Below, piece after piece: positions 34,461-43,084 of a stretch of 64,000 nucleotides of DNA. Location of the stretch: positions 2,232,001-2,296,000 of the forward strand of contig NZ_CP007014.1 in assembly GCF_000452705.1 (NCBI RefSeq). The letters run 5' to 3'. This stretch comes from Pseudomonas syringae CC1557 (GTDB lineage Bacteria; Pseudomonadota; Gammaproteobacteria; Pseudomonadales; Pseudomonadaceae). Numbering within the stretch: the first letter of the stretch is position 1; each line of letters starts with the position of its first letter. A program made the position numbers and the translations under genes. The notes beneath the pieces were generated by a model. It did not search any database, was not told the DNA's origin, and was given only the letters and a program-made list of their open reading frames with translations.

Positions 34461-35189
34461 ATGAACCTGATTGCTTCGCCTTTTGAATCCATAGAACACG
34501 CAGTCATCTGGCTGTTGGTGATCTTTTCCGTCGCCACCTGGGGCCTGGCTTTGCTCAAGGGCGTGCAGTTCTCACGCCTGAAGTCCCAGGACCGCGCGTT
34601 CCATAAACAATTCTGGGCCGCATCGAACCTCGATTCCGCTGCCCGACTGGCCCATGAACAACCGGGTGCAGCTGCTCGCGTCGCGCTGGCCGGTTACACC
34701 GCGATACAAGTGCCGGAGGGCGCGCAAGGCAACGATCTCAGCCAGTCGATCAATCATCAGGACCGCCTTGAGCGTGCCTTGCGCCAACAGATTGTTCGTG
34801 AGCGCCGCTCACTGGAAACCGGTCTGGCCATTCTTGCCAGCATCGGCAGCACCTCACCCTTCATAGGCCTGTTCGGTACGGTTTGGGGGATCATGTCGGC
34901 CCTCAAGGGGATCAGCGCCGCGGGTTCGGCGAGCCTGGAAACCGTGGCCGGTCCGATCGGTGCCGCGCTGGTGGCGACCGGCGTAGGCATTGCTGTCGCG
35001 GTGCCTGCGGTGCTGGTCTACAACTACTTTCTACGACGCCTGAAGCTGACTGCTGCAGACCTGGACGACTTTGCCCACGACTTCTACAGCCTGGCGCAGA
35101 AGAGTGCGTTCCGCGTGCTGTTGCACCCGGTCCTGAAATCTGGCGCCACAGGCGGGCAGGCCGCACAGAAAGTGAAGGAGGCGTCCTGA
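34461..35189 (+). CDS. exbB: ExbB proton-channel protein (MotA/TolQ/ExbB family)
   Basis: This 242-residue inner-membrane protein starts at the ATG at 34461; the frame is open to 34440. It has three membrane helices, the family phrase LETGLAILASIGSTSPFIGLFGTVWGIM and GPIGAALVATGVGIAVAVPAVLVYN, which form the proton channel with ExbD. It lies 105 bp after tonB and one base before exbD. Confidence 0.94.
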   Translation: MNLIASPFESIEHAVIWLLVIFSVATWGLALLKGVQFSRLKSQDRAFHKQFWAASNLDSAARLAHEQPGAAARVALAGYTAIQVPEGAQGNDLSQSINHQDRLERALRQQIVRERRSLETGLAILASIGSTSPFIGLFGTVWGIMSALKGISAAGSASLETVAGPIGAALVATGVGIAVAVPAVLVYNYFLRRLKLTAADLDDFAHDFYSLAQKSAFRVLLHPVLKSGATGGQAAQKVKEAS

Positions 35190-35190
35190 C

Positions 35191-35592
35191 ATGGCTTTTT
35201 CCACTCAAGACACTGACGAAGTGCTGAGCGAGATCAACGTCACCCCGCTGGTGGACGTGATGCTGGTGTTGCTGGTGGTGTTCATCGTCACCGCGCCGCT
35301 GCTCACCAACTCGATCCCGATCAACCTGCCCAAAACCGAATCCGTCGCGCCGGTAGAGCAGAAAGACCCGCTGGTGGTAAGTATCGACGGTCAGGGCAAG
35401 CTGTTCATCAACAAGGATGAAATCCAGCCTGACCTGCTGGAGACTAATCTTAAAGCCGCCAGAGAGAAGGCTCCGGACGTGCGAGTGCAATTGCAGGCGG
35501 ACAATGCCGTGAACTATGGCGAAGTGGCGCGAGCCATGGCCTCCATCGAGCGCGCCGGTATTACCAAACTGTCGGTGATCACCGCTAAATAA
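35191..35592 (+). CDS. exbD: ExbD biopolymer transport protein
   Basis: This 133-residue protein has a short cytoplasmic N-terminus, one membrane helix and a periplasmic domain. The essential membrane aspartate is present in INVTPLVDVMLVLLVVFIV. With ExbB it converts the proton gradient into TonB movement. The start follows the exbB stop by one base. Confidence 0.95.
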   Translation: MAFSTQDTDEVLSEINVTPLVDVMLVLLVVFIVTAPLLTNSIPINLPKTESVAPVEQKDPLVVSIDGQGKLFINKDEIQPDLLETNLKAAREKAPDVRVQLQADNAVNYGEVARAMASIERAGITKLSVITAK

Positions 35593-35626
35593 GCGTCATT
35601 TCCCTTAATCAGTTTCAACCGTTTCG

Positions 35627-35659
35627 GGCCGCATCCTCAGGCAGGTGCGGCCTTTTTTT
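35627..35659 (+). terminator. Intrinsic terminator of tonB-exbB-exbD
   Basis: A 7-bp GC stem (GGCCGCA / TGCGGCC) with a 12-base loop is followed by seven T residues, 35 bp after the exbD stop. It separates the operon from the receptor gene. Confidence 0.85.
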
Positions 35660-35871
35660 GTTCGCATTTCAGGTGTTTTTCAGTGCTGACACAAATGTAG
35701 AAGCTTATTCTTTATTGGTATTTAAAAGTTTCTGTAAATGTCATTAAGCTATAAACATCGGATCACCGGCTCATCAATTCACTCTTAATGATCGCCACCG
35801 TCCGCCGCACGGATCGCTCGTTGTAACCAGAACATCAGTTTCTGGATCAGGGATTTACAAGGGGTAGCGGT

Positions 35872-38271
35872 ATGGGGAATTTCAACAGAAATGCACTGGC
35901 CACGGCGATTTTTTCAGCTAATTTGCTGAGCGTCGCCGGGATCAGTGCAAGCGCCTACGCTGTAGAAACAACAGATGAACAAAACCACCAGGCTTCTACG
36001 CTGGGTACGGTGATCGTCACCGGCACCCGTGCGCAAGAGCGCACCGCCAGCGCGTCGTTGTCGCCTATCGACGTTATTTCCGGTGACAGCCTGCGCAGTT
36101 CCGGTTCCAGCGAACTGGGCACGGTACTGGCACGCTTGATCCCGTCGATCAACTTCCCTCGGCCCAGCCTGGTAGACGGTGCAGAGCTGACTCGCCCGGC
36201 GCAACTGCGCGGTCTGTCGCCGGATCAGGTGTTGGTGCTGGTCAATGGCAAGCGTCGTCATACGTCGGCGTTCGTCAACCTGGGCGGGGCGGTTGGACGC
36301 GGCTCGGCACCTGCCGACCTCAACGCTATTCCACTGTCGGCTATCGATCACATCGAAGTACTGCGCGACGGTGCTTCGGCGCGCTACGGCTCCGATGCGA
36401 TCGCCGGGGTGATCAATATCATCCTCAAGAGCGCCGATCATGGCGGTTCGATTTCCAGCAAATATGGCCAGTACAAGAAGGGCGATGGGATTCAGCGTCA
36501 GGTCTCCGGCAATACCGGCTTCGCGCTGGGTGACAACGGCACGCTGAACCTCTCGGGTGAAGGTGCCAATAACGACTACACCAACCGTGCCGGTGATGAC
36601 CTTCGGGCGTCCAGTGCAGGTTCCACTACTTACGGTCAGCAGGTGTTCCGCCAGGGGGAGCCCGAAACCGAAGAGGGCAAGTTGCAGTACAACGCCGAAT
36701 ACAGTTTCAACGAGGCGGCGGAGTTCTACAGTTTTGGTGGCTACAGCAAGCGCCGTGGCGAAACGGCTGCGTTCTATCGACCGAGCAATGCCTCGAACAA
36801 CATCGCGGCGATTTATCCAAACGGTTATTTACCGCTGATTCACGGCACGCTGGAAGACACCACGTTTGTCGCCGGGCTACGGGGTGAGCTTGCAGATGAC
36901 TGGCATTACGATCTGTCCGCCAACTACGGCAGGAACTCTTATGAACTGCGCACCAAAACCATCAATACATCGCTGGGCCTGAACACGCCACGTTCGTTCG
37001 ATAACGGCACGCTGACCAACGATCAGAAGCAGTTGAGCCTCGACCTCTCGCGGGAATTCAGCGCCGCGTGGCTGCCGTATCCGGTCTCGGTAGCCTTCGG
37101 TGCCGAGTATTTGCGCCAGGGCTATCAGATTGAAGCAGGGCAGGCGGAATCGTACTTCCAGACTGGCAGTTCCGGGCTGGGTGGTTTCCGCGCGGCCGAT
37201 GCGGGCAGCTACTCGCGGCACAACTTTGCGCAATACCTGGACGTGGAAACCAACCTGACTGACAAGCTCGGTGTCTCGGCTGCCGTTCGCCATGAGGACT
37301 ACAGCGATTTCGGCTCCAATGTCAGCGGCTCGCTGTCGGCGCGTTACGATTTCACGCCGCAGGTGGCCTTGCGCGGCAGCGTGTCGACGGGGTTTCGAGC
37401 ACCTTCGCTGGCCCAGCAGAACTTCACCTTTACCTCGTCGCAGTTGATCGGCAACACCATTCAGGAAGCGGGCACGTTCCCGGCGGGCAGCAATGTCGCT
37501 CAGCTGTTGGGCGCCGAGGATCTGAAGCCCGAGAAGTCGCGCAACTACAGCCTGGGTCTGGTAGTACAACCGCTGGACAGCCTGACCGTGACTGCCGACG
37601 TGTATCACATCGACATCCAGGACCGTATCTCGCTGTCGTCCAACCTGGTGCTCAATAACGCGGCGATCAACTACCTGCGCAGTAACGGCGTTGGTGACAT
37701 CAACTACACCAGTGCCCGCTATTTCACCAATGCCACCGACACCAGCACCGACGGCGTCGATCTGGTCGCCAACTATCGCTATCAGTTCGACAATGGCGTG
37801 CGCTGGAACAGTACCCTGGGTTACAACTACAACCACACCAAAGTCACCGACGTGAAAGCCAACCCGGCCATTCTCGATCAACTGGGCGTGAACCTGGTCC
37901 GGGTGGATCGCAGGGAGCGTATCGGCCTGCTGGGCGATACCACGCCGCAGCACAAACTGACGCTGGGCAACGACCTCACCTTCGGAAACTGGGCGCTGCA
38001 TTCCAATCTGGTGCGCTACGGCGAGTTCACCAGCTACCAGGCTGACAAGGTCAACGACCAGACCTTCAGCGCCGCCTGGCTGCTGGACCTGGCGGTGGAC
38101 TATAAACTCAAGAACTGGGTCTTTACGCTGGGGGGTGACAACGTCACCGACAAATACCCGGAGAAGCTCAACGACTTCTCCTCCAGCGGCGGCAACCTGG
38201 CCTACAGCACCTTTTCGCCTTACGGGTATAGCGGGGCGTTTTATTACGGGAAAGTGACGTACAACTGGTAG
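35872..38271 (+). CDS. TonB-dependent outer-membrane receptor
   Basis: This 799-residue receptor has a signal peptide ending near SAYAVE, then a TonB box-like stretch TLGTVIVTGTR, a plug domain (about 55-180, with VLVLVNGKRR and VEVLRDGASARYGSDAIAGVINI-type wording) and a 22-strand barrel ending in the aromatic C-terminus VTYNW. It imports a large or scarce substrate through the outer membrane with TonB power. It follows a dedicated tonB-exbBD set and is convergent with a NitT/TauT-type binding protein. The substrate might therefore be a sulfonate, sulfate ester or similar compound rather than an iron chelate. That part is inference. Confidence 0.94.
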   Translation: MGNFNRNALATAIFSANLLSVAGISASAYAVETTDEQNHQASTLGTVIVTGTRAQERTASASLSPIDVISGDSLRSSGSSELGTVLARLIPSINFPRPSLVDGAELTRPAQLRGLSPDQVLVLVNGKRRHTSAFVNLGGAVGRGSAPADLNAIPLSAIDHIEVLRDGASARYGSDAIAGVINIILKSADHGGSISSKYGQYKKGDGIQRQVSGNTGFALGDNGTLNLSGEGANNDYTNRAGDDLRASSAGSTTYGQQVFRQGEPETEEGKLQYNAEYSFNEAAEFYSFGGYSKRRGETAAFYRPSNASNNIAAIYPNGYLPLIHGTLEDTTFVAGLRGELADDWHYDLSANYGRNSYELRTKTINTSLGLNTPRSFDNGTLTNDQKQLSLDLSREFSAAWLPYPVSVAFGAEYLRQGYQIEAGQAESYFQTGSSGLGGFRAADAGSYSRHNFAQYLDVETNLTDKLGVSAAVRHEDYSDFGSNVSGSLSARYDFTPQVALRGSVSTGFRAPSLAQQNFTFTSSQLIGNTIQEAGTFPAGSNVAQLLGAEDLKPEKSRNYSLGLVVQPLDSLTVTADVYHIDIQDRISLSSNLVLNNAAINYLRSNGVGDINYTSARYFTNATDTSTDGVDLVANYRYQFDNGVRWNSTLGYNYNHTKVTDVKANPAILDQLGVNLVRVDRRERIGLLGDTTPQHKLTLGNDLTFGNWALHSNLVRYGEFTSYQADKVNDQTFSAAWLLDLAVDYKLKNWVFTLGGDNVTDKYPEKLNDFSSSGGNLAYSTFSPYGYSGAFYYGKVTYNW

Positions 38272-38323
38272 CCGGGCTTTACGCGCATGCCAGCGCTTCA
38301 CGCTGGCATGCATCCCGTGACAC

Positions 38324-39361
38324 TCAGCTGCCCTGCAGTGGAGTGGCATCCTGAAAGAAGTAATCCTGCCACGACGCGGGCTTGTTCTTGATCGCCCCGA
38401 CGCGATACAGGAACTCGGCCAGGGGATAGGTGTTCTTCGGCGTGATGGTGAACTGGAACGTTGGCTGGTCAATGATCTTCAGCAGTTCGGCGCGGTCGAT
38501 CTTCGCCTTGGTGACACGCAGATAGATGTCGGCTGCGGCAGCGATGTCTTTGCTGACGAATGTTTCCGCCTCGGCCAGCGCTTCGATGAATGCCTTGTAG
38601 GTTTTCGGGTTTTCTTCACGAAACTTTTCTGTGGCGAACAGCACTGTCGGTGAGTTGGGCCCCAGCAGGTCGTAAGTATTGAGTACTACATGCACATTGG
38701 GGTTTTTCAGCTCCTGATCCTGATACGGCGGGTTTGAAAAGTGCCCGGTCAATTCTGTGCCACCGGCAATCAGGCTGGCGGCCGCATCCGGATGGGGCAG
38801 GCTCAGGGTGTATTTGTCCAGTCGCGCATATTCCTTGTCACCCCAGAGCCTGGCGGCGGCAAGCTGCAGGTAGCGCGATTGCACTGAAACGCTGACTGCC
38901 GGAACCGCGATGCGGTCCTTTTCAGTGAAGTCGGCAATGGTTTTGACATTGGGATTATTGCTCACCAGGTAGTACGGGAAGTTACCCAGCGACGCCACCG
39001 CCTTGACGTTCTGTCGGCCTTTGGTGCGGTCCCAGATAGTCAGCAAGGGGCCAACCCCTGCACCGGCAATATCGACGGAGCCTGACAGCAGCGCATCGTT
39101 GACCGCCGAACCACCAGACAGTTGGGTCCAGTCCACCTTGATGTCGAGTCCATCTTCCTTGCCATGTTTCTCGATTAATTGTTGATCGCGCACCACATTG
39201 AGCAGCAGATAGACGATGCCGAATTGCTCGGCAATGCGGATTTCACCTTCAGCCTGCGCGGTAGCCGGGGCGATCAGGGTGGCGCTCAGCAGGGCGGCAC
39301 CCAGACCTATGGTCGCTGTGAGACGGCTGATACGGGGTAGAAATTTTGCGGTTTTCGACAT
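38324..39361 (-). CDS. ABC transporter substrate-binding protein, NitT/TauT (SsuA-like) type
   Basis: This periplasmic binding protein has 345 residues from the ATG at 39361, behind TTGGAGC. It has a signal peptide ending near ATAQAEG. The fold is of the SsuA/TauA/ThiY group, with IRIAEQFGIVYLLLNVV, LSGGSAVNDALLSGSVDIAGAGVGPLL and later lobe-two wording. Family members bind sulfonates, taurine, nitrate or aromatic sulfur compounds. No permease or ATPase gene is beside it, so it must work with a transporter encoded elsewhere. It is convergent with the TonB receptor, 52 bp away, which hints at a shared substrate. Confidence 0.88.
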   Translation of the reverse strand: MSKTAKFLPRISRLTATIGLGAALLSATLIAPATAQAEGEIRIAEQFGIVYLLLNVVRDQQLIEKHGKEDGLDIKVDWTQLSGGSAVNDALLSGSVDIAGAGVGPLLTIWDRTKGRQNVKAVASLGNFPYYLVSNNPNVKTIADFTEKDRIAVPAVSVSVQSRYLQLAAARLWGDKEYARLDKYTLSLPHPDAAASLIAGGTELTGHFSNPPYQDQELKNPNVHVVLNTYDLLGPNSPTVLFATEKFREENPKTYKAFIEALAEAETFVSKDIAAAADIYLRVTKAKIDRAELLKIIDQPTFQFTITPKNTYPLAEFLYRVGAIKNKPASWQDYFFQDATPLQGS

Positions 39362-39593
39362 GCGATGCTCCAACATTGATTTAAAGTTTTATGGAGCATA
39401 TCGCTATATAAAAAGTTATTTAAATAACCTTAATGAATAACCATAGACCGTCGGACACGCGCGAAAGAAGCAGACAAGACAGGTTTTAATATTCTATTTT
39501 TTTATAATTAGCTTAGAAGTAAATGTGCTTTTTAATCGGGATTCCATGCGCCTAGTCTTGCTGGTCAGTCTCAAGCCATTCAGGAGCAAGACC

Positions 39594-40409
39594 ATGAGCA
39601 ACGTCAGCGCTTTGCCAGTCCAGTCAGCTACGACACCATCGGGTGGCGGCAGCGTGCGCGACAGGGTGTCGCCGGAAGAATGGGAAGTCCGGGTCAAACT
39701 GGCAGCGGCCTATCGACTGGCCGCGCTCAAGCGCTGGACTGATCACATCTACACACACTTTTCGGCACGCGTGCCGGGCCCGGACGAGCATTTTCTGATC
39801 AATGCTTTCGGGCTGCTGTTCGATGAAATTACCGCGTCGAACCTGGTCAAGGTCGACATCGACGGCACGATTGTCGATGACCCGACCGGACTGGGCATCA
39901 ACTACGCCGGGTATGTAATCCACAGCGCCATTCATGCCGCACGCCATGACCTGCAAGCGGTGTTGCACACGCACACGCGCGACGGCATCGCCGTGTCGGC
40001 ACAGAAAGACGGTTTGCTGCCGATTTCCCAGCACTCGATTGCCTTCTCCGGGCGCGTGGCCTACCACGGTTACGAAGGCATTGCGCTGGATCTGAGCGAG
40101 CGCGAACGACTGGTTGCGGACCTGGGTGACAAAAGTGTGATGATTCTGCGCAATCACGGCTTGTTGACCGGCGGCGTGAGTGTCGAGCATGCGTTTCAGC
40201 AACTGCATGCCCTGGAATATGCCTGCAACATTCAGATAGCCGCGCAATCGGCAGGTAATGCCGAACTGGTGTTTCCGCCACCCGAGGTAATTGCAAAAGT
40301 CGAACAGCAGGCCAGGGTCATCAAGGACGGCCACGGGCCGGGTGTCATAAGGCACTGGAATGCATTGATTCGCGAGCTGGAGCGTAGCGGCGCTGATTAT
40401 CGGGACTGA
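39594..40409 (+). CDS. Class II aldolase/adducin family protein
   Basis: This 271-residue protein starts at the ATG at 39594 after CAGGAGC. It has the class II aldolase/adducin fold: HIYTHFSARVPG near residue 55, the zinc-binding histidine pair in VLHTHTRDG and a later RNHGLLTGG with the third histidine. Relatives include fuculose-phosphate aldolase, but also many proteins of unknown role in natural-product and sugar metabolism. Without a linked kinase or isomerase the substrate is undefined. It is divergent from the binding-protein gene across 232 bp. Confidence 0.88.
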   Translation: MSNVSALPVQSATTPSGGGSVRDRVSPEEWEVRVKLAAAYRLAALKRWTDHIYTHFSARVPGPDEHFLINAFGLLFDEITASNLVKVDIDGTIVDDPTGLGINYAGYVIHSAIHAARHDLQAVLHTHTRDGIAVSAQKDGLLPISQHSIAFSGRVAYHGYEGIALDLSERERLVADLGDKSVMILRNHGLLTGGVSVEHAFQQLHALEYACNIQIAAQSAGNAELVFPPPEVIAKVEQQARVIKDGHGPGVIRHWNALIRELERSGADYRD

Positions 40410-40479
40410 GCCTGCAATGCAGTGATGCGAGGCGTGGAGGGTTGGTGTAGTGTGCGCACCCAAAACAAGGGGCGCATAC

Positions 40480-41388
40480 ATGCAAGACCTGCTGAACGAA
40501 ATCCTCGATGAAGTGAGACCCTTGATCGGTCAGGGCAAGGTGGCCGATTACATTCCGGCATTGGGCGGCGTCAGGCCGGATCAACTGGGCATCGCGGTCT
40601 ATGGCAACGATGGTCAGATGTTCAGTGCGGGGGATGCCGAAACGCTGTTTTCCATTCAGAGTATTTCCAAGGTATTCAGCCTGGTGCAGGCCATCGGTCA
40701 TTCCGGTGAGGACATCTGGCAGCGTCTCGGCCATGAGCCTTCCGGCCAGCCGTTCAACTCGCTGGTACAGCTCGAATTCGAGCGGGGCAGGCCGCGCAAC
40801 CCGTTTATCAATGCCGGTGCGCTGGTGATTTGCGACATCAACCAGGCCCGCTTCGCCGCGCCTTCCCTGTCGATGCGCGACTTCGTCAGACGCCTGTGTG
40901 GCAACCCCGGCATCACCTCCGACTTCAAAGTCGCCGACTCCGAATACCAGCACCGCTCGCGCAACGCAGCAGCTGCCTATCTGATGAAATCCTTCGATAA
41001 TTTCCATGGCGATGTGGAAGACGTGCTGCGCAGCTATTTCCATCATTGCGCACTGAGCATGAGCTGCATCGACCTGGCGCGTGCCTTCGGCTTTCTGGCC
41101 AATCAGGGTTTTTGCGTCCACAGTGGCGAGCAGATCCTCAGCGCTCGCCAGACGACGCAGGTCAACTCGATCATGGCCACCAGCGGTCTTTATGACGAAG
41201 CAGGCAACTTCGCCTATCGTGTGGGTTTGCCTGGCAAGAGTGGAGTAGGTGGCGGCATTGTGGCTATTGTTCCCGAGCGTTTTTCGCTGTGTGTATGGTC
41301 CCCTGAGTTGAACGCCGCCGGTAATTCCCTGGTCGGTATGGCTGCGTTGGAAAAACTCAGTGCGAGGATCGACTGGTCAGTCTTTTGA
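40480..41388 (+). CDS. glsA: Glutaminase (beta-lactamase-fold, GlsA family)
   Basis: This 302-residue enzyme hydrolyses glutamine to glutamate and ammonia. The start is the ATG at 40480. The serine-beta-lactamase-like fold has the catalytic Ser-x-x-Lys in QSISKVFSL (about residues 65-70), FINAGALV near 110, and KSGVGGGI near 260. Length equals the usual GlsA/YbaS size. It lies 24 bp upstream of a DUF1615 lipoprotein gene, possibly one transcript. It is cytoplasmic. Confidence 0.95.
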   Translation: MQDLLNEILDEVRPLIGQGKVADYIPALGGVRPDQLGIAVYGNDGQMFSAGDAETLFSIQSISKVFSLVQAIGHSGEDIWQRLGHEPSGQPFNSLVQLEFERGRPRNPFINAGALVICDINQARFAAPSLSMRDFVRRLCGNPGITSDFKVADSEYQHRSRNAAAAYLMKSFDNFHGDVEDVLRSYFHHCALSMSCIDLARAFGFLANQGFCVHSGEQILSARQTTQVNSIMATSGLYDEAGNFAYRVGLPGKSGVGGGIVAIVPERFSLCVWSPELNAAGNSLVGMAALEKLSARIDWSVF

Positions 41389-41412
41389 ACTAAAAAGTGC
41401 TCTGGAGCGCAG

Positions 41413-42528
41413 ATGATCAGAAATCAAGGATTGAGTCGAAGGGTGTGCAGCTTGCTCATGATGAGCATCGGGCTGCTGGTGCTGGCCGGTTGCGGTACCC
41501 AGCGTGCGCAGGAACCGGAGCTGAGCCCGCAGCAGGCGCGCGCGCAGATCGTGCGCCTGATACCGGCCAGTGTCAGTGACCGGCAGGCATGGGCGACGGA
41601 CATCCATGCTGCGTTCGCCGCGCAGAAAATCCCGCTGACCACCGAAAACATCTGTTCGGTACTGGCCGTGACCGAGCAGGAATCCACCTTCCAGGTTGAT
41701 CCTGCGGTGCCGAACATGGGCCGGATCGCCCGCGCCGAAATCGACCGGCGTGCTGCGCGGCTGCATATTCCCAATGCGCTTATAGCCACTGCGCTGCGCG
41801 TTCGCTCACCGGATGGTAAAACCTATGGCAAACGACTCGACTCGGCACACACCGAGAAAGACCTGAGTGCCATTTTTGATGACTTTATTGGCATGGTGCC
41901 GTTGGGACAGGTGCTATTCGGCAACTTCAACCCGGTCAAGACCGGTGGGCCGATGCAGGTTGCCATTGCCTTTGCCGAGAAGCACGCCGAGGATTATCCC
42001 TACACGGTTGAAGGCTCCATCCGGCGTGAAGTGTTTACCCGCCGTGGCGGCATGTATTTCGGTATCGCGCACTTGCTCGGCTACCCGGTTAACTACACCC
42101 AGTCGCTGTACCGCTTTGCCGATTTCAACGCCGGTTGGTACGCCAGCCGTAATGCAGCGTTTCAAAACGCGGTAAGCCGGGCAACCGGCATCGAATTGGC
42201 GCTCGATGGCGACCTGATCCGTTTCGATTCCACCTCACCGGGCTCTACCGAACTTGCGGTGCGCACGCTGGGTGACCGACTGGGCATGAACAAGTCGCAG
42301 ATATGGAGTCAGCTCAAGCAGGGCGATACTCTGGAATTCGAAGAAACCGATCTGTACAGCAAGGTGTTCGCGCTGGCCGACAAGGCAGCGGGCAAGCCTT
42401 TGCCAAGAGCCATCCTGCCCGGCATCACCCTGAAAAGCCCGAAAATCACCCGCAACCTCACCACCGCCTGGTTCGCCGAGCGTGTTGACGACCGCCGCGA
42501 ACGCTGCGTGCTGCGCGCGCCGAAGTGA
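41413..42528 (+). CDS. DUF1615 outer-membrane lipoprotein (YaiW-like)
   Basis: This 371-residue lipoprotein has a signal ending in lipobox LAGC (Cys about residue 27). The rest matches DUF1615, the family of E. coli YaiW, a surface-exposed lipoprotein linked to peptide uptake. Phrases such as VTEQESTFQVDP and GSIRREVFTRRGGMYFGIAHLLGY are conserved-looking; the early part has a lysozyme-like EQES context. No enzymatic function is established. It follows glsA by 24 bp. Confidence 0.82.
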   Translation: MIRNQGLSRRVCSLLMMSIGLLVLAGCGTQRAQEPELSPQQARAQIVRLIPASVSDRQAWATDIHAAFAAQKIPLTTENICSVLAVTEQESTFQVDPAVPNMGRIARAEIDRRAARLHIPNALIATALRVRSPDGKTYGKRLDSAHTEKDLSAIFDDFIGMVPLGQVLFGNFNPVKTGGPMQVAIAFAEKHAEDYPYTVEGSIRREVFTRRGGMYFGIAHLLGYPVNYTQSLYRFADFNAGWYASRNAAFQNAVSRATGIELALDGDLIRFDSTSPGSTELAVRTLGDRLGMNKSQIWSQLKQGDTLEFEETDLYSKVFALADKAAGKPLPRAILPGITLKSPKITRNLTTAWFAERVDDRRERCVLRAPK

Positions 42529-42571
42529 GGTTGAATCAGCTTGGACGCGCTCCGTATGCCTGGCCTGGAAA

Positions 42572-42997
42572 TCAACGTGACAGCAGTCTCACTGTCATCG
42601 CATCCCGCTCGCCCTCGAAAAAACCGTCCAGTACAGCCTGAAACACCGGCCGGTCAGGGGCGGCGAGGGCGAAAAGGGTCATGCTTGAATGCAGCTTCAT
42701 GTCATCCGGCGAGCCGAAAATTTGCTGTGCGGTACGTTCTACCTGAGGGGCAATAAGGGCTGCGCACTGCTCCAGACGTGGTCCGAGCAACGGATGTTGC
42801 AGGTAAGCCCTGGCTTCGTCGAGATTACTCATGGCATAGCGTTGCGCCATTTCGCTATGGCCAAGCCCCTGAATTTGCGGAAACACGAACCACATCCAGT
42901 GGCTACGCTTGTGTCCGGCTTCAAGCTCCATTAACACCTGTTGGAACACTGGCTGCTGAGCGTTGACAAAGCGTTGCAGGTTGTAAACGTCGTTCAT
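42572..42997 (-). CDS. DUF1810 family protein
   Basis: This 141-residue protein starts at the ATG at 42997 after AGGGAGC; the open frame continues upstream without a ribosome site. NLQRFVNAQQPVFQQVLMELEAGHKRSHWMWFVFPQIQGLG is the hallmark opening of DUF1810 (YfcE-type calpastatin-like annotation in some databases). The family is a small soluble helical domain of unknown function. It is convergent with the DUF1615 gene and divergent from the ABC exporter. Confidence 0.85.
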   Translation of the reverse strand: MNDVYNLQRFVNAQQPVFQQVLMELEAGHKRSHWMWFVFPQIQGLGHSEMAQRYAMSNLDEARAYLQHPLLGPRLEQCAALIAPQVERTAQQIFGSPDDMKLHSSMTLFALAAPDRPVFQAVLDGFFEGERDAMTVRLLSR

Positions 42998-43084
42998 GAT
43001 GAGCTCCCTGTTTTCCAACGAACCTGTGGTCGTATGATGGCTGCCCGATACGGGGGTTCGACCTGTCTCTAGAGTTTTTTGCGT

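Noticed and set aside
36877..38472. 531-codon minus-strand frame opposite the TonB receptor
   Set aside because: It is antisense to a clear receptor gene with signal peptide and barrel, and it also overlaps the binding-protein gene.
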